DNA of 64,000 nucleotides from Pantoea septica (GTDB lineage: Bacteria; Pseudomonadota; Gammaproteobacteria; Enterobacterales; Enterobacteriaceae). Below, piece by piece: positions 28,352-35,082 of the stretch; the first letter of the stretch is position 1; each line of letters opens with the position of its first letter. The position numbers and the translations under genes were made by a program. The notes under the pieces were generated by a model, which saw only the letters and a program-made list of their open reading frames with translations, did no database searches and had not been told where the DNA came from. The stretch is taken from NCBI RefSeq assembly GCF_002095575.1, contig NZ_MLJJ01000013.1, positions 1 through 64,000 on the forward strand. The letters are read 5' to 3'.

Positions 28352-28906
28352 CTTGCGCAGAATCGCCGCCAGCGCGGCGGCTAAATCCTCTGTCACCGCT
28401 TCCGTCTCTTCTCCCCGCTGCGCCCGCACGATGGCGCCTTCCGCCAGCAACATAATCTGTCCGCTTTTGCCGCGTTCTGTTTGTGCCAGCCTGAGAGCGA
28501 TGGCGTCTGCCATCTCTTGCTTATGTCGCCGGATCAGCGCGCTAATTTCAGGCAGGCTCTCGCCCAGCTCTGCGCTGGCGTTGATAAAGGCACAGCCGCG
28601 GAAATCCGCTTCGCTAAACCAGCTCTTTAGCGCGGCGGGCAGGGCATCCTGTAGAAGGGGCGTCTGCGCCAGCGCCTGCTGGAATCCCTCTATCCAGCGC
28701 TGATGCCGCTGCTCCAGCGCCGCTGCGATCAGCTGACTTTTCGCCGGGAAATGGCGATAGAAGGTCACCTTGGTCACACCCGCTTCTGCGATCACGCGAT
28801 CGACGCCGGTGGCGCGAATACCCTGCTGGTAGAAGAGCCGCTGTGCCGTGGTCAGGATGCGGTCACGGGCGGCGGCGGCAGGATCGAAAACAAGCGGAGC
28901 GAGCAT
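28343..28906 (-). CDS. TetR/AcrR-family transcriptional regulator
   Basis: A 187-residue repressor of the TetR family. The N-terminal helix-turn-helix (about residues 15-60) reads RILTTAQRLFYQQGIRATGV then AEAGVTKVTFYRHFPAKSQL, the standard TetR pattern. The C-terminal ligand domain contains FRGCAFINASAELG, found in many TetR proteins that sense small molecules. Two palindromic operators lie between it and the divergent DUF1348 gene, suggesting that it represses both. The inducer is unknown. Confidence 0.9.
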   Translation of the reverse strand: MLAPLVFDPAAAARDRILTTAQRLFYQQGIRATGVDRVIAEAGVTKVTFYRHFPAKSQLIAAALEQRHQRWIEGFQQALAQTPLLQDALPAALKSWFSEADFRGCAFINASAELGESLPEISALIRRHKQEMADAIALRLAQTERGKSGQIMLLAEGAIVRAQRGEETEAVTEDLAAALAAILRKGA

Positions 28907-28927
28907 AATCAGGCCTCTGATTTTTTA

Positions 28928-28945
28928 GTAGACAGAATTGTCTAC
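28928..28945. promoter_or_regulatory. TetR operator 1
   Basis: GTAGACAGAATTGTCTAC has perfect GTAGACA/TGTCTAC arms around GAAT. It begins 22 bases before the TetR gene start, so it probably mediates autorepression. Confidence 0.8.
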
Positions 28946-28964
28946 ATGCAGCAGAGTAACGCAA

Positions 28965-28982
28965 GTAGACAATTCTGTCTAC
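28965..28982. promoter_or_regulatory. TetR operator 2
   Basis: GTAGACAATTCTGTCTAC is the same palindrome in the opposite orientation, with its centre 37 bases from that of operator 1. It ends 28 bases before the DUF1348 start and should control that gene. Confidence 0.8.
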
Positions 28983-29010
28983 CTACTGACTTTAGCCGCA
29001 GGAGACGACA

Positions 29011-29466
29011 ATGCTGCTTCCTCCCTTTAATGAACAGAGCGCAATCGAAAAAGTACGTATGGCGGAAGATGCCTGGAACAGCCGCGATCCGCAGCGGGTG
29101 TCGCAGGTTTATAGTCTGGAGACGCGCTGGCGCAACCGCAGCGAACACGTGCAGGGGCGTGACGCGGTGGTGGCATTTCTCAGCCGCAAATGGAGCCGGG
29201 AGCTGGATTACCGGCTGATCAAAGAGCTATGGGCGTGGCATGAAGACCGGCTGGCGGTGCGCTTTGCCTATGAATGGCATGACGACAGCGGCAACTGGTT
29301 CCGCAGCTTCGGCAATGAGAACTGGCGCTTCGGCGCTGACGGGCTGATGATTGAACGTTTCGCCTGCATCAACGACCTGCCGATAGCGGCCAGCGAACGA
29401 CGCTTTCACTGGCCGCTCGGCAGACGCCCGGACGAGCATCCGGGGTTGAGCGAACTGGGGATGTAG
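29011..29466 (+). CDS. DUF1348 (SnoaL/NTF2-like) protein
   Basis: A 151-residue soluble protein of the DUF1348 group within the NTF2-like fold. The conserved blocks are visible: [58 protein letters not shown] and NENWRF. The family has no firmly known activity. It is divergent from, and shares operators with, the TetR gene, so it probably answers the same inducer. A strong terminator follows. Start: ATG 29011 with CAGGAG upstream. Confidence 0.85.
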   Translation: MLLPPFNEQSAIEKVRMAEDAWNSRDPQRVSQVYSLETRWRNRSEHVQGRDAVVAFLSRKWSRELDYRLIKELWAWHEDRLAVRFAYEWHDDSGNWFRSFGNENWRFGADGLMIERFACINDLPIAASERRFHWPLGRRPDEHPGLSELGM

Positions 29467-29616
29467 CTACGACTGCAGCGTCCGCCTGCGGCTGGCCGCA
29501 GGCGGCGTTTTTGGCTGCGGCGGGGCGCTGCCCTCAAACCCTACCCCCGCCAGGGTGAACGCGGAAAAACTCAGCCACTGCTGCCACTGACCGAACGTTG
29601 ATGATGATTTACGCAT
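29467..29616 (-). CDS. Putative 49-residue protein behind a sigma-54-type promoter
   Basis: Not recognised as a known family. It is an open frame of 49 codons starting MRKSSSTFGQWQQWLSFSAF. A Trp-rich, weakly hydrophobic N-terminal half precedes a Pro/Arg-rich tail (PPQPKTPPAASRRR). GGGAGG lies 7 bases before the ATG, an excellent ribosome binding site. Upstream are a sigma-54-type promoter (29652-29667) and an NtrC-like site (29718-29734), placing the ATG about 26 bases from the predicted transcription start. The frame ends one base beyond the stop of the convergent DUF1348 gene, and its tail is encoded by the terminator hairpin of that gene. The product could instead be incidental to a regulatory RNA. 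Confidence 0.6.
   Translation of the reverse strand: MRKSSSTFGQWQQWLSFSAFTLAGVGFEGSAPPQPKTPPAASRRRTLQS
29482..29512 (+). terminator. Intrinsic terminator of the DUF1348 gene
   Basis: CCGCCTGCGG pairs perfectly with CCGCAGGCGG, followed by CGTTTTT, 15 bases after the DUF1348 stop. It has no T tract on the minus strand, so it would not efficiently stop the opposite transcript. Confidence 0.8.
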
Positions 29617-29651
29617 GCTGCACCTCCCGGAATTAAACCCGGTCTGAACAG

Positions 29652-29667
29652 TGCAGTATTTATGCCA
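29652..29667 (-). promoter_or_regulatory. Sigma-54 (RpoN) promoter
   Basis: On the minus strand TGGCATAAATACTGCA has GG and GC separated by exactly 10 bases. It matches the -24/-12 consensus TGGCACRNNNNTTGCW at all but two specified positions. Predicted transcription starts near 29642, about 26 bases before the ATG of the 49-codon gene. Confidence 0.65.
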
Positions 29668-29717
29668 GCTCGATCGCTCTCACAGCCACGGATTTTCCGC
29701 CTGCTTTGCTACACTGC

Positions 29718-29734
29718 CGCAGCATTTTGGTGCA
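29718..29734 (-). promoter_or_regulatory. NtrC-like enhancer site
   Basis: On the minus strand TGCACCAAAATGCTGCG matches 15 of 17 positions of TGCACCAAAATGGTGCA, the form of the enterobacterial NtrC (GlnG) site. It lies about 84 bases upstream of the predicted sigma-54 start, a workable enhancer distance. Only one clear site was found. Confidence 0.5.
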
Positions 29735-29741
29735 CAACTGC

Positions 29742-29855
29742 TCAACGCTGGCGCGCCGCGCCCCAGTCAAGCCGCTTTTGACGCCGCTGTTGTAGCAGCT
29801 TAACGATACTGAAAATAAATAGTCCGCCTGCGAACGCGAGAATCAGATAGATCAT
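29742..29855 (-). CDS. Putative 37-residue single-helix membrane protein
   Basis: A short frame with an excellent ribosome binding site (AGGAGG, 5 bases before the ATG). The product starts MIYLILAFAGGLFIFSIVKL, one transmembrane helix, followed by a strongly basic tail (QQRRQKRLDWGAARQR) that the positive-inside rule would place in the cytoplasm. No known family was recognised; the architecture is that of many enterobacterial small membrane proteins acting as regulators or small complex subunits. It stands alone on the minus strand, divergent from apbE. Confidence 0.65.
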   Translation of the reverse strand: MIYLILAFAGGLFIFSIVKLLQQRRQKRLDWGAARQR

Positions 29856-29992
29856 TGGGGCCTCCTGTTATCAGCCGGTTCCCTGCCAGAGATTGGGTCA
29901 GGCAGTGCGGGTTTACAAGCCGCTTTTGACTACTTTACTAACGACTTATGCTTTGTTTCAGGCTGGAATATAGCGTTACAGATGAGGGAAGA

Positions 29993-31024
29993 ATGCGATA
30001 CTGGAATATTCTGCTAATGACATCGGCAGTTTTCGCCCTGAGCGCCTGCGATAGCACAACGCCGCCGCAGGCGATGGTGCTGGAAGGCAAAACCATGGGC
30101 ACGGTGTGGCGCGTGTCGCTGGCGGGCGTCGACGCGGCGCGCAAAGCGGCACTGCAGCAGGCGATCCAGCAGCAGCTTGATGCGGATGACCAGACTTTGT
30201 CGACCTGGAAACCCGATTCCGTGCTGTCGCGCTTCAACCGCTATCGGGGCGACGCGCCGCAGCCGGTCAGCGCCGATATGGCGGATATCGTCACCGAGGC
30301 GTTGCGTATCGGCGCGAAAACCAACGGCGCGATGGATATCACCGTAGGGCCGCTGGTGAATCTCTGGGGATTCGGCCCGGCGAAACAGCCTGCCCACAGC
30401 CCGACAGAGGCGGAGATCGTCGCCGCTAAGGCGCAAACCGGCCTACAGCATCTGCGCGTTCTCGAAACGGTGGAGGGGCAGTGGCTGCAAAAAGATCTGC
30501 CGGGACTCTATGTCGATCTCTCTACCATGGGCGAAGGCTACGCGACCGACCACCTGGCGCGCCTGATGGAGCGGGAAGGGATCAACAACTATCTGGTTTC
30601 GGTCGGCGGGGCGGTATTGAGTCGCGGGGAAAACGCGCAGGGCCAGCGCTGGCGCGTGGCGATCCAGAAACCTACCGACAGCGAAAACGCCGTGCAGGCG
30701 CGGGTTGACTTGCAGGGGCATGGCATCAGCACATCCGGCAGCTATCGCAACTATTATGAACTGGACGGCAAACGTATTTCACACGTCATCGATCCGGCGA
30801 CCGGCCGCCCCATTGAGCACAGGCTGGTCTCCGCCACGGTGATCGCCACTACGGCGCTGGAAGCTGACGGCTGGGATACCGGCCTGATGGTGCTGGGTAG
30901 CGAAAAGGCGAAGGCGCTGGCGCTGCAGCAGCAGCTGGCGGTCTATCTTATCAGTAAAGAGGGCGATAAATTCGTCAGCTGGATGTCGCCGCAGTTCAAA
31001 GCTTTTTTGATCGACGGTGAGTAG
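29993..31024 (+). CDS. apbE: FAD:protein FMN transferase ApbE (lipoprotein)
   Basis: ApbE attaches FMN covalently to threonine residues of target flavoproteins such as RnfG or NqrC, at the periplasmic face of the inner membrane. The 343-residue protein begins with a lipoprotein signal (MRYWNILLMTSAVFALSAC, Cys19), with Asp at +2, the signal for inner-membrane retention. Family motifs are visible: LEGKTMGTVWRV, PGLYVDLSTMGEGYATD, SVGGAVLSRG and ISHVIDPATGRP. The ATG at 29993 is chosen for the signal peptide and GAGGGAA upstream. Confidence 0.95.
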   Translation: MRYWNILLMTSAVFALSACDSTTPPQAMVLEGKTMGTVWRVSLAGVDAARKAALQQAIQQQLDADDQTLSTWKPDSVLSRFNRYRGDAPQPVSADMADIVTEALRIGAKTNGAMDITVGPLVNLWGFGPAKQPAHSPTEAEIVAAKAQTGLQHLRVLETVEGQWLQKDLPGLYVDLSTMGEGYATDHLARLMEREGINNYLVSVGGAVLSRGENAQGQRWRVAIQKPTDSENAVQARVDLQGHGISTSGSYRNYYELDGKRISHVIDPATGRPIEHRLVSATVIATTALEADGWDTGLMVLGSEKAKALALQQQLAVYLISKEGDKFVSWMSPQFKAFLIDGE

Positions 31025-31041
31025 CCGCGCAAGGGGGAATG

Positions 31042-31683
31042 ATGCTTGATCTGTTTAGTGAAGAAGCGCCCTGGCAGGAGCCGCTGGCGGAGGGCGCGAC
31101 CATTCTGCGACGCCGCGCGCGCGAAGAGGCGCCGGCGCTGATAGAGGCGCTTCTGGCGGTGGCGCAGCAGAATCCATTCCACCATCGCATCACGCCGGGC
31201 GGCCACCGCATGTCGGTGGCGATGACCAACTGCGGCGACTTCGGCTGGTCGAGCGACTCGCGCGGCTATCAGTATACCGAGCAGGATGCGGAAAATGGCC
31301 GCAAGTGGCCGCCGATGCCGCTGCTGTTTCGCCAGCTGGCGCTTGATTGCGCGCGCGAGGCGGGATTCCCGCAGTTCACTCCTGACGCCTGCCTGATCAA
31401 CCGCTACGCGCCCGGCGCAAAGCTGACGCTGCATCAGGATAAAGATGAGCGCGATCTGCGTCAGCCGATCGTTTCGGTGTCGCTGGGGCTGCCGGCGGTG
31501 TTCCAGTTCGGCGGCTTCGCGCGCGGCGACGCCACTCAGCGCGTGCTGCTGGAGCATGGCGACGTGGTGGTATGGGGCGGACCGTCGCGCCTGCGCTACC
31601 ACGGCATTTTGCCGCTTAAGCCCGGCGATCATCCGCTGGCTGGCGCGTTCCGCTACAACCTGACCTTCCGCCGCGCCTTCTGA
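31042..31683 (+). CDS. alkB: Alpha-ketoglutarate-dependent DNA repair dioxygenase AlkB
   Basis: AlkB removes methyl groups from 1-methyladenine and 3-methylcytosine in DNA and RNA by oxidative demethylation. The 213-residue product has the iron-binding HxD motif in LTLHQDKDE, the distal His in SRLRYHGI, and the 2-oxoglutarate-binding arginines near RYNLTFR. Also conserved are NRYAPGAKL and VSVSLGLPAVFQFGG. Two adjacent ATGs exist (31039 and 31042); the second aligns with E. coli MLDLF and has the better spacing to GGGGGA. In E. coli alkB is coupled to ada, which is absent here. Confidence 0.96.
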   Translation: MLDLFSEEAPWQEPLAEGATILRRRAREEAPALIEALLAVAQQNPFHHRITPGGHRMSVAMTNCGDFGWSSDSRGYQYTEQDAENGRKWPPMPLLFRQLALDCAREAGFPQFTPDACLINRYAPGAKLTLHQDKDERDLRQPIVSVSLGLPAVFQFGGFARGDATQRVLLEHGDVVVWGGPSRLRYHGILPLKPGDHPLAGAFRYNLTFRRAF

Positions 31684-31767
31684 GCGCGGCGCGATTGCGA
31701 ATAACTATTGCTATCATTACGCATCGCTTTAAACTGCTGGCTGCTTTCCTGACTGCTGGACTTTTAT

Positions 31768-33438
31768 ATGGCGTTGCTCAAGGTTGTTTTTCGCCAGTTT
31801 CGCTGGCCTTTTATCGGCGTAATCCTGCTGACGCTGCTCAGCGCCGTGCTCGGCATCGCCATGATCGCCTATATCAACAGCGAAATGATCTCGGCGATCA
31901 ATACCTCTTTCTCCGTGCTGCCTGGTTTTTTGCTGCAGCTGGTGCTGCTGATGGCGGTGACGCTCGCCGCCCAGCTGGCGCTGACGCTGCTGGGGCACCA
32001 GTTTGTCTGGCGGCTGCGCGGCGAATTTATCAAGCGCATCCTGGATACCCGCGTCGAGCGGCTGGAGCAGATCGGCAACGCTCAGCTGCTGGCCGGACTG
32101 ACCAGCGATATTCGCGCCATCACCATCGCCTTCGTCCGCCTGCCGGAGCTGATTCAGGGCATTATCATCACGCTGGGATCGGCAATTTATCTCGCCTGGC
32201 TCTCGCCTAAAATGCTGATGGTCTCCAGCGTATGGATGGCGGTCACGCTGGTGGGCGGCTGGCTGCTGGTGTCGCGCGTTTATCGCCATATGGCGAAACT
32301 GCGCGAGGTAGAAGATGACCTCTACCGCGATTTCCAGACGGTAACGGAAGGGCGCAAAGAGCTGCACCTGAACCGCGAGCGCGCCCAGCTCATCTACGAA
32401 ACCGTTTATCAGGAAGACGCGACAGCCTACCGTCACCATATCGTGCGCGCCGACACCTACCATCTCAGCGCGGTAAACTGGTCGAATATCATGACGCTCG
32501 GCGCTATCGGCATGGTGTTTTTTATGGCCAATAGCCTGGGCTGGGCGAACACCGCGGTGGCGGCGACCTTCTCGCTAACGCTGCTGTTCCTGCGCACGCC
32601 GCTGCTGTCGGCGGTCGGCGCGCTGCCGACGCTGCTCAGCGCTCAGGTAGCGTTTCGCAAGCTTAACGCCTTCGACCTGGCGCCCCATCAGGAGGGCTTC
32701 CATACGCTGCCGCCGCTGGCGGAGTGGCATACCCTGGAGCTGCGCGACGTCTGCTTCCACTATGGACAAAACGGTTTCGAAGTCGGCCCCATCAACCTGA
32801 CGCTGCGGCGCGGCGAGCTGGTGTTCTTGATCGGTGGCAACGGCAGCGGCAAGTCGACGCTGGCGATGCTGCTGACGGGCCTCTACCAGCCGCACAGCGG
32901 CACGCTGCTGCTGGACGGCAAACCGATCGGCGCGGAAGAGATGGAGCGCTGGCGCAAGCATTTCTCCGCCGTATTTACCGACGTGCACCTGTTCGACCGG
33001 CTGATCGGGCGCGAAGGCGCGCCGGCGAATCCTAAGCTGGTGCAGGCCTGGCTTGAACGCCTGAAAATGCAGGACAAGCTGAAAATCGAAGGCAATAAAA
33101 TCCTCAACCTGCAGCTGTCGAAAGGGCAGAGCAAGCGGCTCGCGCTGCTGCTGGCGGCGGCGGAAGAGCGCGACGTGCTGCTGCTGGACGAGTGGGCGGC
33201 GGATCAGGATCCTCACTTCCGCCGCGTCTTCTATCGCGAACTGCTGCCCTGGCTGCAGGCGTCGGGCAAAACCGTGTTCGCCATCAGCCACGACGACCAC
33301 TATTTTATGCATGCCGACCGCCTGCTGGAGATGCGCGAAGGCAAACTCAGCGAGCTGACCGGACGCGAGCGTGACATGGCGACGCTGGATGCGGTACAGC
33401 GCACCGACCTCACTTATCAGCAGGAAGAAAAAGCTTAG
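31768..33438 (+). CDS. yojI: ABC transporter YojI (peptide/microcin J25 exporter)
   Basis: A 556-residue ABC half-transporter with a fused ATPase; in E. coli YojI exports microcin J25 together with TolC. The N-terminal membrane domain has about six helices (to residue about 320). The ATPase domain has Walker [10 protein letters not shown], signature [12 protein letters not shown] and Walker [14 protein letters not shown], with the catalytic Glu present. The signature replaces the usual LSGGQ with LSKGQ, as in the cyclic-peptide exporter group. It overlaps the convergent downstream gene by 4 bases. Confidence 0.95.
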   Translation: MALLKVVFRQFRWPFIGVILLTLLSAVLGIAMIAYINSEMISAINTSFSVLPGFLLQLVLLMAVTLAAQLALTLLGHQFVWRLRGEFIKRILDTRVERLEQIGNAQLLAGLTSDIRAITIAFVRLPELIQGIIITLGSAIYLAWLSPKMLMVSSVWMAVTLVGGWLLVSRVYRHMAKLREVEDDLYRDFQTVTEGRKELHLNRERAQLIYETVYQEDATAYRHHIVRADTYHLSAVNWSNIMTLGAIGMVFFMANSLGWANTAVAATFSLTLLFLRTPLLSAVGALPTLLSAQVAFRKLNAFDLAPHQEGFHTLPPLAEWHTLELRDVCFHYGQNGFEVGPINLTLRRGELVFLIGGNGSGKSTLAMLLTGLYQPHSGTLLLDGKPIGAEEMERWRKHFSAVFTDVHLFDRLIGREGAPANPKLVQAWLERLKMQDKLKIEGNKILNLQLSKGQSKRLALLLAAAEERDVLLLDEWAADQDPHFRRVFYRELLPWLQASGKTVFAISHDDHYFMHADRLLEMREGKLSELTGRERDMATLDAVQRTDLTYQQEEKA

Positions 33439-34187
33439 CGAAAAGGGGACAGAGCCGGTTTTTTGTTGCCAGCCGCAGGACAGGTCAGCAGCGTCAGCAC
33501 CCGAGCCGTCTCCAGCTGAAATTCCGCCTCCAGCCGCGTACCGACGGCAAACGCCGCGCTAAAGCTGTGGTTCAGCACGAGCACCGCTTTGCCTGCGGCG
33601 ATATCCGCCTCCAGCAGGCTGGCCTGAGGAAAATCCATCGGCTGATGCAGCTGCGGCCACAGCGCTTTGTACAGACTCTCTTTCAGCGAAAACAGCAGCG
33701 TTGCGGCCTGCGAAAACGGCAGCGGCAGCGCGCGCAGCCGCACCTTTTCCTGGTCGCTCATCAGCAGCGCGGCGGTTTCCTCTGCGGTGCGCAGGCTCAT
33801 CACGCTTTCAATATCAACGCCGATGCAGAGCGGCTGCTGGGTCACGGCCAGCGCCGCCGCGCCGTCGGTGTGCGACAGCGACGCCTGAATGCCGGGCGGC
33901 CAGATGGGCGATCGGTCGCTGTGGTTTTGCAGGAGAAAGTCGGGAATGCCGAGACTGGCCATTACCGCGCGCGCCAGCCAGCGGCTGGCCAGGTATTCAG
34001 CGCGGCGCTTTTTTACCGCCTGCCGCACAGCGGGCGGCAGGGGGAGATTCCAGCGCGCGCTGAAGCTGTCGTCATAGAGAGTCAGGTCGAAGCGCGCCTG
34101 CGCCAGCAGAACATCGCCACGGCGCAGATGCGCGGAGCGAATAAAGCCGCCTTCGGGAGGCGGCAGAGAAATGAGCTGAGGATGCAT
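33435..34187 (-). CDS. 4'-phosphopantetheinyl transferase, EntD-like
   Basis: An Sfp/EntD-type enzyme that transfers the phosphopantetheine arm from CoA to carrier proteins of non-ribosomal peptide or polyketide synthases. The 250-residue product shows the magnesium-binding motif GVDIESV and the downstream [13 protein letters not shown], plus [17 protein letters not shown] start it at ATG 34187 ([14 protein letters not shown]), where GTGGAA precedes; in-frame ATGs at 34217 and 34271 would add unrelated residues. No enterobactin or other synthase gene is adjacent, so its carrier substrate is unknown. Confidence 0.85.
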   Translation of the reverse strand: MHPQLISLPPPEGGFIRSAHLRRGDVLLAQARFDLTLYDDSFSARWNLPLPPAVRQAVKKRRAEYLASRWLARAVMASLGIPDFLLQNHSDRSPIWPPGIQASLSHTDGAAALAVTQQPLCIGVDIESVMSLRTAEETAALLMSDQEKVRLRALPLPFSQAATLLFSLKESLYKALWPQLHQPMDFPQASLLEADIAAGKAVLVLNHSFSAAFAVGTRLEAEFQLETARVLTLLTCPAAGNKKPALSPFR

Positions 34188-34248
34188 AGGGTTCCACGGC
34201 GGCGCGCAAAAGGGCATTAAAGCAGCCCGCCATGGTCGGGGCAACCGC

Positions 34249-34464
34249 TTAGTCGTTAGGCGGGATGGCAAAGCCCTTTACGGAAACCACGAAGTGATGG
34301 TGACCTTTAGTGATGCGCGCACCGCGATCGCACCAGCGCGAGGCCAGGCGAAAAAAATCGTCGCTGCCGATATTGTAAGCCAGTTCCACTTTGCTGACGC
34401 CTGAATGAAGCAGTTCTTCCGCATCCTGCAGGCTCTTCGCTTTGATAACCATAGTGATATCCAT
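34249..34464 (-). CDS. Hypothetical protein of 71 residues
   Basis: Not recognised. The frame begins MDITMVIKAKSLQDAEELLH and contains YNIGSDDFFRLASRWCDRG and ends in a His-rich stretch (TKGHHHFVVSVKGF). Balanced charge and alternation suggest a small folded cytoplasmic protein with a helical N-terminal part. The Met5 codon (34452) is an alternative start; neither has a strong ribosome binding site. It precedes the phosphopantetheinyl transferase by about 60 bases on the same strand and could be co-transcribed with it. Confidence 0.55.
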   Translation of the reverse strand: MDITMVIKAKSLQDAEELLHSGVSKVELAYNIGSDDFFRLASRWCDRGARITKGHHHFVVSVKGFAIPPND

Positions 34465-34657
34465 CCGAAATTCAGAGGCATTAAGATTAAGGAATGTTTA
34501 TGACAGTTTTGTTTCATTAAGGTTAAAAAGCGCGGCGGCCTGCGATTTTTGTGAGGAAGATCAGCGTCGGCTGCGCAGAGTAAGCGGCTGAAGAGGGAGG
34601 CGGTATTTTATCCAGTGGGTAAAAAGCTTACAGGTCTCGCGCGGGCAGCCCCAGTAA

Positions 34658-34682
34658 AAAGGCCGCGCGTGGCGGCCTTTGT
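34658..34682 (-). terminator. Terminator after the 26-codon gene
   Basis: AAAGGCCGC pairs perfectly with GCGGCCTTT, and the minus strand continues into a T tract (complement of AAAAA at 34656-34660). It starts 4 bases after the stop of the short gene. Confidence 0.75.
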
Positions 34683-34685
34683 GGG

Positions 34686-34766
34686 TTACTGCTTTTGATC
34701 CGGTTCAGGACGTTTGTCGCCTGACTCGGGCGCGTTGTTTGGATCGTCTTTTTCAATGTAATGCAT
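34686..34766 (-). CDS. Putative 26-residue charged protein
   Basis: A very short frame (MHYIEKDDPNN... ending PEPDQKQ) rich in Asp, Glu, Lys and Pro, with no hydrophobic segment. GAGGAG lies 6 bases before the ATG, and an intrinsic terminator follows the stop directly, so it has the layout of a complete single-gene unit. No family was recognised. It could be a real small protein or the decoy frame of a small RNA; translation evidence is lacking. Confidence 0.5.
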   Translation of the reverse strand: MHYIEKDDPNNAPESGDKRPEPDQKQ

Positions 34767-34892
34767 AAACTCTCCTCTTCGTTACCCACACAGAAGTCAG
34801 TATAGACCATGTTTCCGCACCCAGGGCGCGGAAGCCGCACGAGGCAGAGCCTTTGCGTCTGGGCGAAAAGAGAGAAAAGGCAAACGGCAGGC

Positions 34893-34922
34893 ATAAAAAA
34901 AGCAGCCTTAACAGGCTGCTTT
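34893..34922 (-). terminator. Terminator of tRNA-Pro
   Basis: AAAGCAGCC pairs with GGCTGCTTT around a TTAACA loop. On the minus strand it is followed by seven T residues, 13 bases after the tRNA 3' end. Confidence 0.9.
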
Positions 34923-34934
34923 AGTAGGGAATTT

Positions 34935-35011
34935 TGGTCGGCACGAGAGGATTTGAACCTCCGACCCCTGACACCCCATGACAGTGCGCTACCAGGCTGC
35001 GCTACGTGCCG
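34935..35011 (-). tRNA. proL: tRNA-Pro (anticodon GGG)
   Basis: The 77-base minus-strand sequence folds as a tRNA. The acceptor stem is CGGCACG/CGTGCCG, the D-arm has AGCCTGGTAGC, the anticodon loop is ATGGGGT with anticodon GGG, and the T-arm is CGGAGGTTCAAATCCTC. The CCA end is encoded. It corresponds to E. coli proL, which reads CCC/CCU codons, and it is likewise located just downstream of yejM. Confidence 0.96.
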
Positions 35012-35024
35012 AACAGTGGGGCTT

Positions 35025-35052
35025 AGTCTACTGTTTATTTGGCGGAATGCAA
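35025..35052 (-). promoter_or_regulatory. tRNA-Pro promoter
   Basis: On the minus strand TTGCAT (-35; 35047-35052) and TAGACT (-10; 35025-35030) are 16 bases apart. The -10 is followed by AAGCCCC, a GC-rich discriminator typical of stringently controlled tRNA promoters. Confidence 0.65.
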
Positions 35053-35082
35053 GCAGCAGCCGTCTAACTGCCTCATAAATAA

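Noticed and set aside
29746..29765. GC-rich palindrome around GGCGCGCC as a second NtrC site
   Set aside because: It lacks the TGCAC/GTGCA half-sites; it is coding sequence of the 37-codon frame.
31684..31767. Fur-box-like sequence upstream of yojI (AATAACTATTGCTATCATT)
   Set aside because: Too many mismatches to the 7-1-7 consensus compared with the perfect site at 63949.
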